Of a stretch of 64,000 nt of DNA, positions 1 through 12,057 are shown piece after piece; position 1 is the first letter of the stretch; every line of letters starts with the position of its first letter. The stretch is from positions 3,668,600 through 3,732,599 of the forward strand of contig JAJEKV010000058.1 in NCBI GenBank assembly GCA_021234155.1, given 5' to 3'. Below the pieces are notes generated by a model. The model was given only the letters and a program-made list of their open reading frames with translations. It had not been told where the DNA came from and searched no databases. The position numbers and the translations under genes were made by a program. The stretch comes from Isoetes taiwanensis (lineage: Eukaryota > Streptophyta > Lycopodiopsida > Isoetales > Isoetaceae).

Positions 1-2850
1 TGCCGTGCCGTTTGCCAAAGCCGAAACATTCGCTGCCAGTCCAAAGACGATGACGAAAAGTCAATCACCTCAACATGCTATCCCCGGTGTCGCCCATCAT
101 TGGCCATAACTCATCAACGTTGCGCCAAACCAAACTGTTTCGACCATTGTTAAGAGCTGGAAGGTGGAACCAAAGGCAAATCCAAAGCATTATCAGTACA
201 CCCAGAAAAGCCAAAGTTTCCTCCCTGAAGCCGATATTCTCATGTAACCCCACCTTTCCGTCCCATGTATCAAAGTCAGTGACACGTCTCTCTCCATGAC
301 TATTCGGGAGAGATCCGGTGACTAATTCTTTTCCATTGATGACTTGATAGATGCATTGATTATCTCCAACGACAAATCATTTGTTTCAGCAGTACTGCCA
401 TTCCATCCCCGCAGAGTACGTTTAGCACCAGTCCTTTCAAAGTAGCATATACTTCTTTGTTTCGGCATTAATAACCGAGGAGAATAGTTGCCACGACCAC
501 AGCATGTTCGAATACCGCGCCCCCGAATACTCAATATTCGCCTTCATGCACTGCTGCATCAACCCCGTTACAATTTTTATGCTCCCCAAGACTACGCAGC
601 ACTATCTCGCGAGGCCAAAAACAAGAAAGTCGGTCTCTGAAAGCACCGCAGTACACATGTCAGTATTTATGCTAACGCGATCAATAAGCGCAACAAGACA
701 AGGTAGATAATACCGCCGCAGTTCTACCACTACGGGGAATATGTCGAAGACCATCAGCAGATGCAGAACAATGGGGATAACCTAGTATTCACGCAGCCGC
801 CTGTATTCACCAGACCCCTTCAAGACGACCATAATAAGTCGGCGAATCACCTTTTTAGGTACTAACATTACAGTTCGTTTGTTCACTATAACTCTGTTCA
901 GAGGGAGATAAGAGAGCACATACCACTGGCCTTTCAGAGGCTGTTTCTCGAGTTGGCCACAAAGTTATTTCGGTTCCCTTCAGCTGTCTCTACCGCATCA
1001 AAGGAAGACCCACGCCTTGCGTTCATTCTCAAGACAGTAGAGTTTACAAGCCAAAGGGGATTATAGTGCCGGTCGAAAGTCGGTACGCACGACAACTCAC
1101 CATTGCCGACGTCTTTGGGGAGAATTCATTCACTCAACATTTCCTCGAATAAAGCTCAATAATCTCACTTCCTGGTCAGTTAACAGTAAAAGCAAATATG
1201 ATAGTGGGGAATGGTCAATTATCAAGGGTCGAAGGGTTGCAGCTCATAATGAGCGTGAAGGCGCGTTTTACCCGTTTCACGTGATGCCGTTCTATTGTAC
1301 ACGGCGACAGGCACGTGTTCATTACATATCTTCACCGTTATCACAGACAAGCAAAATCTCATTCAGTACCGTAGCCGCACGAAACCAAAGATCCTTCACC
1401 TACGGAAGAAGAAATGCTAGACGGAGTTAGAAACTTACTTCAGCGGGAAGAAGACTCCAAACAGCATTCAATGATGTGAGAAAGACCATTACTCGAGCAT
1501 TTCAATTTTAGCAAGAACAGTCTTGAGCGTTTATCAATTACATTACGTTTTTCTGCTCACCCTTTCTTTTTGTTTAAGCGCCGCGAAGTTTAACTATCGA
1601 ACAAAGCTCGTATCCTTTGAGGGGCAGAGGCCTGCAGCAACATCGTTTGCGCGTCACCGGTTAACGATGAAAAGGTGTCAGCAACCGCAGAACTGACCGA
1701 CCAAAGCGTTACTTCACCAAAGATTTATACCTTCGAGCAAGCCCATGCCGTTCGGTTAGTGAGCGATCAACCCGCCGAAAGGCATCACCAACCGTATCGG
1801 TGAAAGCCGTATCTTCGAGGCTCCATGTCGTACAGCAAAGAGTTCAACGGTTCCGCATGACGAAGCGTCGCGGAAAGCGCCTGTAACGGTGCATCAAGCA
1901 CGCTAGCTCCAGTGAGTACGGCTTGTTTAAACCGCCAGCTTCATGCTTCGATTGAGGGGACAACGGCATTCTCGCCCGTAGCAGCGAACGTCAAAGACAT
2001 CGAAGCGCAGCTCGTATGTTCCTCGCTGGCGTCGCCGCCGTCGTTTGCTGTATGAAGTGCTACCCGCATTTCGCGTCGCAATGGTTCTAAAACATTAACA
2101 TCTTCTAAGAACGCCCCCTTCTGCCGTGGTTCCGGCAACCGAATAAATCCTTCGTCGTGCTGATTGCCGTCTCATCTTCAAAGATAAATACAGTCTATCA
2201 GCGCTGGGGAGCACTTAATATTCGAAGACAACAATTGTTGCCGAAGTTTCGAGAAAATGGCATGGGGAAGAAGCTAAAGAAATACCGAAGATGCATTTCC
2301 GGGGCTGGGGACACATGCAAACGAAATTAAGCCGAAGTTATGATGGAGAGTTCAAAACTCCCGGCTCGAAGATCGCCAGGATAACATGGTCGAAGAAAGA
2401 GGGTTTCGGCGCTGGTCTCGCCCAGCGCAAAGCGATTATCTCCAAGACAGATTCGCCATCTTCTTCGCTGAAAGGGCATAACGACAGCCTGTGTTTCCTA
2501 CCGGTAATCTCGCCCGATAATCGAGCCCAGTTTCTGGATTGAAGCCACGCAGGGTTTCCGGCAATAAGATCGTTCAGCGAGGTGGCGCTTAAAACACTGT
2601 GAGCAGAAGGAAAGAGAAATGTGATTCATTGAAGTCGCCTCGCGTATTGCCATATTCTCCGCTCGGCCGCTTTCAACCGTGCAGCCACTGGTTAAAGATC
2701 GAGTACCAACATTACCGAAACGTTGCTCACCAGAACGGGATCACCGCCCATGCAGCAACGTTCCGGGATAGATATGTCCGCTAACGACATCGCTGCCCCA
2801 CGCTAACCCATAAAGGCATATATCTACCGCTAACCGGCATAGGCTAGTTT
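1..2850. other. No recognisable gene
   Basis: Only short chance reading frames (at most 83 codons) are present and none resembles a protein family I know. CG dinucleotides look more common here than in the AT-rich stretches to the right. The right side runs into a decayed LINE, so this may be its unrecognisable leader or an unrelated older repeat. I see no tRNA, rRNA, LTR or terminal-repeat signature. Confidence 0.5.
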
Positions 2851-3519
2851 GGCTACCGGTGGTGATCCATTCCCTTGTTATTAGAAGGCAAGTTAGACAA
2901 CTTATTTTCGGTTATCAAGGAGTCAACCTTACTCAGCCTTTGTATTAGTGAACTGCGACCTGGTTAGAAAGCCAATATTGGCTGTTTCTCCATGGATAAT
3001 ACACGCACGGGCTCCATTGGATATGGAGGGATCACATTTCTTTTCCCCTTCATATCTCGAGGAGCACAGATCTCATTTCACTCGAGCAGACTTGGTCTTT
3101 ATTGCTAAGGTCATTGGGGAACCCCTCGCTGGCTGAAATCAAGAAGGCTCTCGATCGGTTGTCCATGGGCCGGAAAGTTTACTCCAAGCCGTACTTTTAG
3201 GCAATCAAGCATCTACTCTTGGATTACCTTTCCAAGCCGCAGAGGGATGCCGACTAATCTTCGTAGAAAGGGAATCATCACTTGCCTTAGAGGCCGATCC
3301 TGCCCAAATGTGTGGAGGCCTGCTCACCAAAACCCCTAAGCCCTCTTCTTCCCAAGATGTGGTTATCCCTAGCCAATCTTAGTTCTGAAGTTTGACGTAA
3401 AAGTTTCAAAACTGGTAGCTTCTGTGGTTTGAGAGCTGAGCTATACGGGTGGCTGTCCCAATGAGCCCCCTAAAATCTGCATCTCGGTTAACCTCTTTAA
3501 GCCTCTTCCCCATGCCATT

Positions 3520-3670
3520 TTCTTCAAAGGCTTCAACAATGAGATTGTTGAGTTTGCTCTTCAAGTGTCCGGTCTCCCACTGCCTTGTGAGAAGTGTGCA
3601 GCCTTGGTACATGCTGGGGAAATCTATGACCCAATAGTTGTAGATGAGGTTGGCAAATCAATGCTCTTTG
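3520..3670 (+). pseudogene. LINE ORF1-like fragment
   Basis: A short stretch reads LPLPCEKCAALVHAGE, a cysteine/histidine pattern resembling the zinc knuckle near the end of plant LINE ORF1 proteins, which bind the element RNA. It is preceded by a readable stretch ending near VEFALQVSG and followed by a frame open to 3,948 with no recognisable domain. It lies 2.2 kb before the endonuclease remnant, as expected for ORF1 relative to ORF2. The assignment depends mainly on position, because the knuckle is degenerate. Confidence 0.4.
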
Positions 3671-5834
3671 ATAACGAAGGATTTATTCCAGTTGCAAGGT
3701 CCCACAAACAAAGGGACAGTCTCCGAAATCTCTATGCAGAACATGCTGAATATTCTGGCTATAACCGCTATGGGGATCCCAAGATGCCTCCCCCTGTAAC
3801 AGACAAACAGAAAACGGCCTTGCTTGAAAGGGAACCCTCCTGCTCTTCCCAAGCTCGCTCGATCCACCTTGTCCCGACATCTTACCTGCTAGAAGGTGAA
3901 CCATCGGCAGTTGGCCAAAGAAGTCACCGCCCTCTCAATCAAGCATAGAGGTTGCAGGACAAACTAAGCCGCCCGCCCTCCTCAAAGTTAACCGCTTGGT
4001 CCCTCTCTCTCCACAGTAGAGCCCTACCTCGGCCACAAGGCCTCCCTGCTATGTCCCCATTATCAGAGGCCGCCTCCGCTATACTGCACTCCGGCCAGAT
4101 CCTTCCCTTCTCTCTCTTGAGCAAAGATCACCCCCTCAAGAGGTAGCTCTGGCCATGGCCTCCCCGCCGCGACCACCTGGTTGAAGGTTGCCGACCGCTA
4201 CATCGCACCCGCTATCCTTTCCTCTTTCTCTTGGAGCAACATCAGCTCCTTAAGAGGTTCTCATCCCCGCAGATCGATCTAAGGAAATACCTTTTGATAG
4301 TCAAGTTCCCGAGGACCCCTTGGTGGTAGAAGATGTTCGGCACCTTTCTCATCCGGATATCTCAGCCGCATTCTCGTGATGTTGCTCCGGAGGTACCGCC
4401 TCAAAGTTCTCCGGAAGCTTCGATTGATGAAGTTAAACTCGTAAGAAGCTAAACAAAAGAAGAAAAAGTGGCCGAAAGAAAGCTAATAAGGAGTTCTGAA
4501 TTCCATGGCTAAGTTTCTTAGATCACTCTAGAGATGATATCGCTAAAAAGAAAATGATTTATCGAGTTGTTAGTCGATATCGATTAATGGAGTTGGATTC
4601 CCGTGTTAGTTTCTCATTTTATCGGCACCGGTTACTTTAGATGCTCGCTGGTCTTCTAAGCTCCCTTGGGGCCGAATCGTTATACAAGTGCATCCGTGGA
4701 GGTTGGGTCCGCGTGAAGTTTTTCTTCTTCCATCGGATGCTGAACTTTTGGTTTCACATGTTGGTTACTCGTGCAGGGCTGCATACTGCATAAAGGCTTT
4801 GATAAGTTTTGTAACTGCTGTGATGAAATGACTTATTAATGGATGCTCTTTAATGAACTTGTCTACTATTCTTAGTCTCGATGTACACAGAACAAGCAAT
4901 CACATTAAGGTTGGAATTTAAAACCAGACACCTTCCATCTTTCACTCAGGCTACAATCAACCCTTCCAGCTTATGAATGGATGATCTTATTCATTCTACT
5001 ATCATATTTTTTGTATTGTCTTTAGGAGCCAAGCTAAAGGGCTTGATTAGGGTGGAAGTTGAGGGTTTGCATGTGGAATGCTGTAGTGGACGGAGATAAG
5101 GTTGATTCTCCTAAAGACATCCTCATTTATTGGCCGTAAAAAACTTTCAACCATGGTGGGTTAATCATTACCGTGACTTCATTGACCTGCTATGATCCTT
5201 TGTGTTTAGGGGGATGGGCCTCTCTTGTGCGTATGGTTATAGGAGCGTGGGATCCTTCCTTTGATGCTTTTTCCAAATGTATTGGGACTAATTTGAGGAG
5301 GGTCAAATGTCAGGTATGGGGAAAACAATGGCCCTTGGGGCAATCCTAGAAAGGGATAGTGGGTCAAAAGGGCATGTGCTCTCTTCATATCGGTGGTTCG
5401 CCTCCTCTAGGCTCTAGAAACACATCATGGTGGACAGGGAGTTATGGGTGATCAAGGGGGGGTCTTAAAATTGGGGAACTAAAATGGAGGGGGGAGAGTA
5501 TTTGGGAATGTTGGGCCTAAAAGAAAAGCGTGTTTCGCCTTGGCTTGTTATGATACTTTATAGGATCATTGTCTTGGGGGTCCTCGTGGGCTTATAGTCC
5601 CTCGCTATTAATGTGATTTCGAGTTATCCCCTACTTTGATCTGCATCTCTTGGTGGTGGGTCTTCCTCTTGACATATTCCCTAGATTGGTAAGAATGGGG
5701 GTGTGGGGCTATTGTACGATGTGCATTATTCTACCTTGATACTGCTGTTCCTTGCGGGCCCTATAGCTTTGATCTTGCCCCTCATCTGGTATGGTATCTC
5801 CGTGCCCAAGTGTTGACTTCTTGTTTTTAATATT

Positions 5835-6540
5835 ATGAAGATCGCCCCATGGAATCTTTAGGGGCATAAAAGGTGTTCTTAAACTGGCTGATTGCAGCAA
5901 TCTTCGCTCCATGAAGGCAGATATTATAATTATTCGTGTGAACATGTGCTCCCACCTCCGGTGCAAGCTCTTTGGGTAAATGTGGGTCGGCAACTATTCC
6001 TCCCCGCCAGTCAGCCAGGGAACAACAAAAGGGGGTATGCGATATTGGAAAGGTTTAAAGTAAAATCATTCTCGCAGTGGATGGAGATGGCGGTGGTTAC
6101 CTTTGAAATGGAAGAATTGTCATCGGGGAATCATCAATGTTTATACCCATTAAGTCATGTGGAAGGAAATTGAGTTCCGACCCTCTCCGTGCTGTAACAC
6201 ACAATGTATAATTGGATCCTTGAGGAGACATTAATATGACTCCATACATGGACTGTATGTAGGGTTACATAGAAACCTATCAACTCAGGAGTGGAACCTT
6301 TTAAATCTCGAATTCGGCTACTTGATAATGCCGATTTGCCTTGGTTCCGCCTTCCAATGCCACTCTTTTCATGGTCAAACAAGCAAAAGGGACAGATGAA
6401 GTTTACCGCTTGTTGGATAGGTTCTATATGGCCATGTCATGGTTTTATGGACAGGCGTGTTGAGGGTGAGTTGGCATTTTCTCACCGATCATGTCCCCCA
6501 AAGCCAACCTTGAAGATGTTTCAACTACCCGTGATGGATT
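5835..6540 (+). pseudogene. LINE ORF2 endonuclease domain, broken
   Basis: The start reads APWNL, like the conserved first strand of the LINE AP-type endonuclease (usually W-N-x-R-G), followed by SNLRSMKADIIIIRVN, which corresponds to the strand that normally carries the catalytic glutamate; that residue is not preserved. About 400 bp later the reading DLPWFRLPMPLFSWSNKQKG and then LDRFYMAMSWF, in a shifted frame, match the family's F-(T/S)-W-S-N and R-L-D-R-F motifs near the domain's end. The intact domain nicks target DNA for target-primed reverse transcription. At least two frameshifts and several stops show it is dead. Confidence 0.75.
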
Positions 6541-7369
6541 AAACATTCCCTTCAAGTTTAATACGTCCCACGGGAAGGAGGTCAGAAGTCTCTTTTAGGG
6601 TCTTTTGTTTCACCAGCGGCTGTTGATAACACATATAGTATGAAGGTGATGGGTTAGAAAGATTGGGCTTATCAAGCCGGCGGGTAAAAGGGTGGGGCAG
6701 TGAATAGAGCTATGGAGTTTAAAAAGGGAAAAGGATGAAGTCTACAATCTTCTCGAGAGAGGTCAAACAGAGTCGCTATTGATCCATAATATGGCAAAAT
6801 GTAATACAGTAGGAGCAAAGCAAAGAAAAGCCAAGGCAATAGAGAGGAGGAGGAGGCCAGAGGAGCTGCACCGCCCAAAACCAATGGTATGCCGAATCAG
6901 ACCATGGAAAACTCTAAATAAAGTTTCTTTAGATGGCAGGGGCTAGATTAGCGTAAAATAGTATGGTAACGGTGAAGGATGATAACTTCACGCATTCTGA
7001 AGACTCACAGAAATCAGGTCCTTTTATATCGTGAAAAGCTTAGAAAAACACTGAAGAAGATCCCTACCCCCTGCTCCATCTTCAAATTAACTCCTAGCTG
7101 GCCAAGATGACTGTGGGGTGAGGGCGAAAAGGCCGATAATAGACATTTTACTCCATAATTTTGAGAAGGATGAGATCTACAAGACTTATGCTCTCTAGCC
7201 GCTGGAAAATCTCGTCCGATGGTTTCCGAATTCTTGTTGAATTTTGGGATGTTCCTGGGATGATTTTGTTAAGGCAGTCCGTGGTGCCGGGCCTCATATG
7301 CTCTACGTCTCATCTCTAGCACCGGGTTTTATCACGCCCGTCCCCAAGGTTCCTGTGCCTTAACCTTGA

Positions 7370-8100
7370 GTGAATGGAGGCCCATTGCTCTTACTAATGC
7401 CATCTATGTGCGATTATGAAAGTTATTGCCAATCGATTGAAACCCATACCAATAGGATCATCGATGGAGCAATCGTACCCTCTTGCTCGGCAGATATCCT
7501 CGATACTACCTCGCAGCCGTGAAGGGTTGCTGCATTGGTGTCGTCTCGTAACAAAAGTGTGTAATGATTAAGATGGATTTAGAAAGGCATATGATCTTCT
7601 TTAGATGTACAGTGGATTGTGTGCGCTATGGGTTATATGGGATTTGATGATCAATCTATTCGACTACCTAGGATGAACAACCTAGCCTCCCCCGCCTCTC
7701 GGGTCAAGCACCCGCAATCTTCTCGGGTCTATTTAAGCTCAAAGGTATAAGGCAAGGCTTTGCCCCCTTGCCCCCATCTCGCTTCTCATCATGGCAAATC
7801 TTTTAACAAGAATGGTCCACCCTCAAAGTAAATACGAGGGAATTTAGAAGGCTTGACCTTTCCGTGACGGTGTGGATAAGTCGAATACCATCATGCAAGA
7901 TGATTTACACGCTATGTTTCTTAGGTATGATGACAATGTACCCTTTACCTCATTCCGAGAGAGATCTTTGTTATCCTTGAGATTATCTCCGGGTATTGGC
8001 CTCAATGCCACTAAATGCTCCGTCTGCCAACTAAGGTGTTATTAACTCGAGCTGTGGGTTTGGGCTTCCCAAGAGTCTCTCGCCGGAATCATTTAAACTT
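7370..8100 (+). pseudogene. LINE ORF2 reverse transcriptase, broken
   Basis: Characteristic LINE reverse transcriptase blocks can be read in order. PIALTNAIYV and MKVIANRLKPI correspond to the R-P-I-S-L-x-N and K-(V/I)-(L/I)-A-N-R-L-K block (7,381-7,446). A KMDLEKAYD-like stretch lies near 7,569-7,597, a KGIRQG block with a following leucine-rich helix lies at 7,741-7,800, and SGLGLNATKC-like residues lie near 7,990-8,022. The catalytic F-x-D-D block is expected near 7,910 but is unreadable. Stops and frameshifts separate nearly every block. In the intact element this domain makes the cDNA copy. Confidence 0.8.
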
Positions 8101-8159
8101 CTGATTTCCTCAGCCGCTGACAGCCTTAAAGGACTCGGGCCCTATACTCGAGTAAACCC

Positions 8160-8760
8160 GAAAAGGTTGGTTTGTATTTTGCCAGAAGTGCCTTGCCTAC
8201 ACCGGGTCGAGTGACAAGCTTGCAAATGCGTTTCTTCCGCTCTCATATTTATTACTCATCACTATGGCGCCTGTATGTGCAACCAAACAAGGCAAACTAT
8301 CATCCGGAAATTCATCCGGGGGTATGGGCAAAGGTGGCCTCGCTTAACTCGTCAGATAGAAAAGATGGTGGTTTGGGTTGCAAAGATTCCTTCATAAGCC
8401 TTCCAAAGCCTCGCAAATTTGTCTCGGGCGAGCTTTACAAGGTGAGTCATCCTCGTTTAGATTTGTCTCATCGGGTTGAAACAAGCAACTTCCTTGGTGT
8501 GTTTTATCTCTTCCTAGAGATGAGCTTGGTGCTTTGTTCTATAATTTTACAGGCCCCGGAACTTCCCCGGGTTATGCTGAAAATTCTTAATGCTTGGTCA
8601 CAAAGATCTCTTCTCTCCTATGGATCCCTAGGATGCGGGTGGCTTAGTCTATTCTCGAACACTAGGATCCGGGAGAGGGTGGCCTTTGGCCCTCTCTACA
8701 CCCATCGTGACATCTTGTCAAATGGAAGAGTTGTGAATAACCCACCACAGTGACTTGTGG
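8160..8760 (+). pseudogene. LINE ORF2 segment after the reverse transcriptase
   Basis: A frame open from 8,172 to 8,753 contains DGGLGCKD, which matches the G-G-(L/M)-G-x-(K/R)-(D/N) block found in plant LINE ORF2 proteins between the polymerase core and the zinc-binding region. It directly follows the polymerase remnant in the right order. The later zinc-binding cysteines and histidines are not clear. It is the longest intact frame of this LINE but is still only a fragment. Confidence 0.6.
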
Positions 8761-9747
8761 GTTACCGGTAGATGGGTTTCCGAATCAAGATTCATGACAA
8801 CTTCTCGAACCTGTGGGAAGGAGATCGAGGGTTTTGAAGGAAACTTAAGTGGAACGCCATTAATCGACATGGTGTATTGGGGTCACGGAGTCCTCGCCAT
8901 AAGGATGGGATAAATCAAGATAGTGTTAAAAGGATATACAGTGGATCTCGTGCTGTGACACCCCTCATAGCCGAGACTAGGCTTGAATTAGTTTGGCAGA
9001 CACCAAACCTTATCAGTTAAACTCCCCGGAAATCTATCTCGCTTTGTAGAAACAGCTTCGATGGTTAGCTCTTCAAGGGGATTAAGTACTAAGGAAAGGT
9101 TATTTCAAAAGGGTATCACTGCTGATGATAAATATCCATTGGGTCAAGCTGTGTCATCAATCAGAAGCATCTTTTCTCTCGCCCTTGGCCGCTTGTGCTT
9201 TTGGCAAGGGTCCGGGTCTTCCTATTATTGATATCATGTTAAGCCAACAAGTCTGGCCAGATCCGGGTTCTCATCATCGACGCGTCAGATAAGGCCTCGC
9301 GAATTGCCACTTAAGTTATCCGGAAGCACCAAAGGTGATGTGGCTTTAGGTGGTCAAGGATTCCATAGATAAGCTAAAGAATTTCTCACTTGGAGGTTGC
9401 CCGATGGCCCTACCTCATCACAAGAAGAAAGGGTTTGGAATATAACAGAGGACTTGATAAAGTTGGAACCTTGGTTGGGTTCCCCATTCTTACTCAAAGT
9501 GCTAACGGCTGATAATCTAGGCAAGTTAGTACTACCCCATAATAGGTGGGCCCCTCAGACCGAACCCGGGAGTCGGCTCTCGCTTATAGTACCCACTCTT
9601 AGTGAAGAAAGAAGAATCTCCTATAGTAGCTCTCTAGTGGGGAAGACGAACAGGCCCTCTTCTTATAGTACTTTGGGGCTTCCTCATCATCCAGATTCTA
9701 TTGTACATACTTTATAATAATATATATATAATCTTACCATAAAAAAG

Positions 9748-12050
9748 TGATGATAGCTCGACCAGACTAGGCCATGCAAACTAAAGCTTTTCTGTGATTG
9801 TTATGTTATGTTTTTTCTCTCATATTTTTAGATTAGAAGCTCGTATATCACTGCGTGGACATTCTAATTTTGTAAAAGCCGAATGGTCAAGGCCGATCAC
9901 AAGTCGCTCCTCAATGTGAAAAAATGGCTTTAACTCAAAAAGTACGATGCACTGCGACTTCACGCACAAAGACTTTGTGCCGGGTACTCAAGATTTGCCA
10001 CATAAAATGGTCCCCTGCACAACAGCGATGCCCACCGGAGGACATATCACGCACATTAGCGACAACCTGAAGGTTTCACTTGCACTTTCCAAAAAGAGCT
10101 GCCTTCTTAGTGCCTATGTTTCAGCAAACCCAAATGAACAATCTCTTATGTGTTGAATTCAATTCTCCTCGCTTGTTGGAAAGTACATTGGGTGTCATTT
10201 GTATGTAGTTGATCTTTGTTGGCCTTGATGTTAATTGAAGAGCACCTGCATGGAGTTTTTGTTGCAAATTGTTTGGCTTCTCTCGTTGTTTTGGTTTAAG
10301 TTTGAGGGCAAAACCTCGCATGGAGTTTTTATTGCAGATTGTTCAAGTATCTTCCTGCTCTTTTTTGCTCTAAGTTTGAGGAAAATTCAGCCAACTATTT
10401 GGTCTGCTCACGTTTCCTTAGCAAAGGCATCCCTAACCTCTCGGCTTTCTTATTTAATGTTGCATCAGCCTTTTGAGGCGTATTCTTGAAGCAATCATTC
10501 GTGATCCATGCCGCTTGCACCCCTAATGCAAGTCATTCCTTAATCCTTTATCTTCGCTTGTCATCTTAATTCTTGATCTTTGTCTTTGTTTCATTCCTAC
10601 CCGTCGATGTCAGATCAAAGCGTTCTTTACGTGGTGGTATAAAGTCAATCCATGATGGTGTCCACCAAAGCGAACGTGCTTGCCCCTTTTGTTATTTCAC
10701 TCTCATTTTTGTTTCTTCCTATTAGGAGCTGGTCAATATAGATAGCTTATGAAAATGGTTGAACAATTAAATGATTTAACAATCTTATGCTTGTGAGTCC
10801 AAGAACCATATGACACGCTTTTTACCTTTTGCTCGCAAGTGCTATTGAAGAACCGGATTGTTCCGCAATTTTAACTCAAGACATAACCGGAAAGAAATAA
10901 GAAAACATCATGATCATCACCATGTAGAAATAAGCATAAGCATTGAAATAACCTGCAAGAATGCATACACATTCAAGGGTTTTGCTAATCAAGATTAAAA
11001 CCATACCTGATATCAAGAATAACCTAAGCATATCTGACTGCGGTCGCTCTTGAGCCTAGGATTATGTCCTTCATTTACAAGCCTTGCTAAATCCCAAGCA
11101 AAGATCTTTTAGATTGACTATAAGCTCGCCATTCCAATCGCATGCAGAAATTCCTGCACTTTAAAACAAAAGTTTGCGGTGTTTGTGCATGATCCGATGA
11201 TGTGCATTGGGTTGAAGAACAACAATTTCATAAAAGAAAAGAACAACGGCAAGAGCTCTCAATTGCAAAAGCTAAGAAAAGAAAAAGGTTGCAACGGTTT
11301 ATACATGAGCGATAAAGATCTTTTGTATTTGCCAAGCGAAGAACAAATCAGAGTGCAAAGAATAATTCATTCCTCGAATTGGCAAAGAACGACCAGGCTC
11401 GCTTCTTCTATTCGCTGATACAGCCCCCATCCCGCCACGAGCTCGAAGATACCTTGTACAGGAACGCCCGCCTTTGGATTCCAATGGTAGCACGGGCCGA
11501 CGGGCAGTCACGGAGTGTCTGCCTCGACCGCTTTATCCAAGGCAGAGGGGCTGCCTCGAACGTGAAGTCACTTATGCCCCAGATTCGCGCCACGCGGCTA
11601 GAATGGCGCGCGGAAACTGCAGAATCGTCGCGGAAATTCGTAACGTCGTAAGCAATGTCGCTAAAATTGTGACAACATTCGTGAAAGAATGGTTGCCACG
11701 CAGCGGGCGCTCATTGGATGGGCATGAATCTAGGCACCCTGACTTTACGTTGCCAGACTGACCTGGTGTTGACCTGTGCGATGCCCAAGATCTTGGGCAG
11801 GACCTCGTTTAGGGCACCCCAGTGTGAGGGGAGGTGCCCAGAATCGCAAAATGGAGACCAGATTGGGCAAAAATTTAAACGCGATTTGGCGCCATAAGTG
11901 TGATTTCAATCTTAATTTCAAAATTAGTTGTTCTATTGGCTGATTGTCAGTCGGAGGCCCATAACCCTAAGGTCCGACCACCAAGCATATGGGCTGCAGC
12001 ATCATCACATGGAGGAACCACGCATTATTTCTGATGGCCTCAAGTCTGGT
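9748..12050. other. No recognisable gene; local duplication near 10.25-10.34 kb
   Basis: No reading frame here resembles a known protein. Around 10,249-10,340 the phrase CATGGAGTTTTTGTTGCA and nearby bases occur twice about 70 bp apart (second copy CATGGAGTTTTTATTGCA), each followed by a TTTAAGTTTGAGG-like stretch, a small tandem duplication. Between 11.4 and 11.8 kb the sequence is richer in G+C and carries overlapping frames up to 95 codons on both strands, with no homology I can name. Confidence 0.5.
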
Positions 12051-12057
12051 CTGAAAA

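Larger units (their letters stand above)
2900..9747 (+). mobile_element. Decayed LINE (non-LTR retrotransposon), near full length
   Basis: In order on the plus strand there are remnants of an ORF1-like protein with a C-x2-C-x-H type knuckle (about 3.5-3.7 kb), an AP-type endonuclease (about 5.83-6.54 kb), a reverse transcriptase (about 7.37-8.1 kb) and the segment after it (about 8.16-8.76 kb). The order matches plant L1-type LINEs. The 3' end is probably the AT-rich run near 9,714-9,747, which finishes in a short A-run. Every domain is broken by frameshifts and stops, so it cannot encode a working protein. The left border is uncertain because the leader is unrecognisable. No target-site duplication was found by eye. 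Confidence 0.75.
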
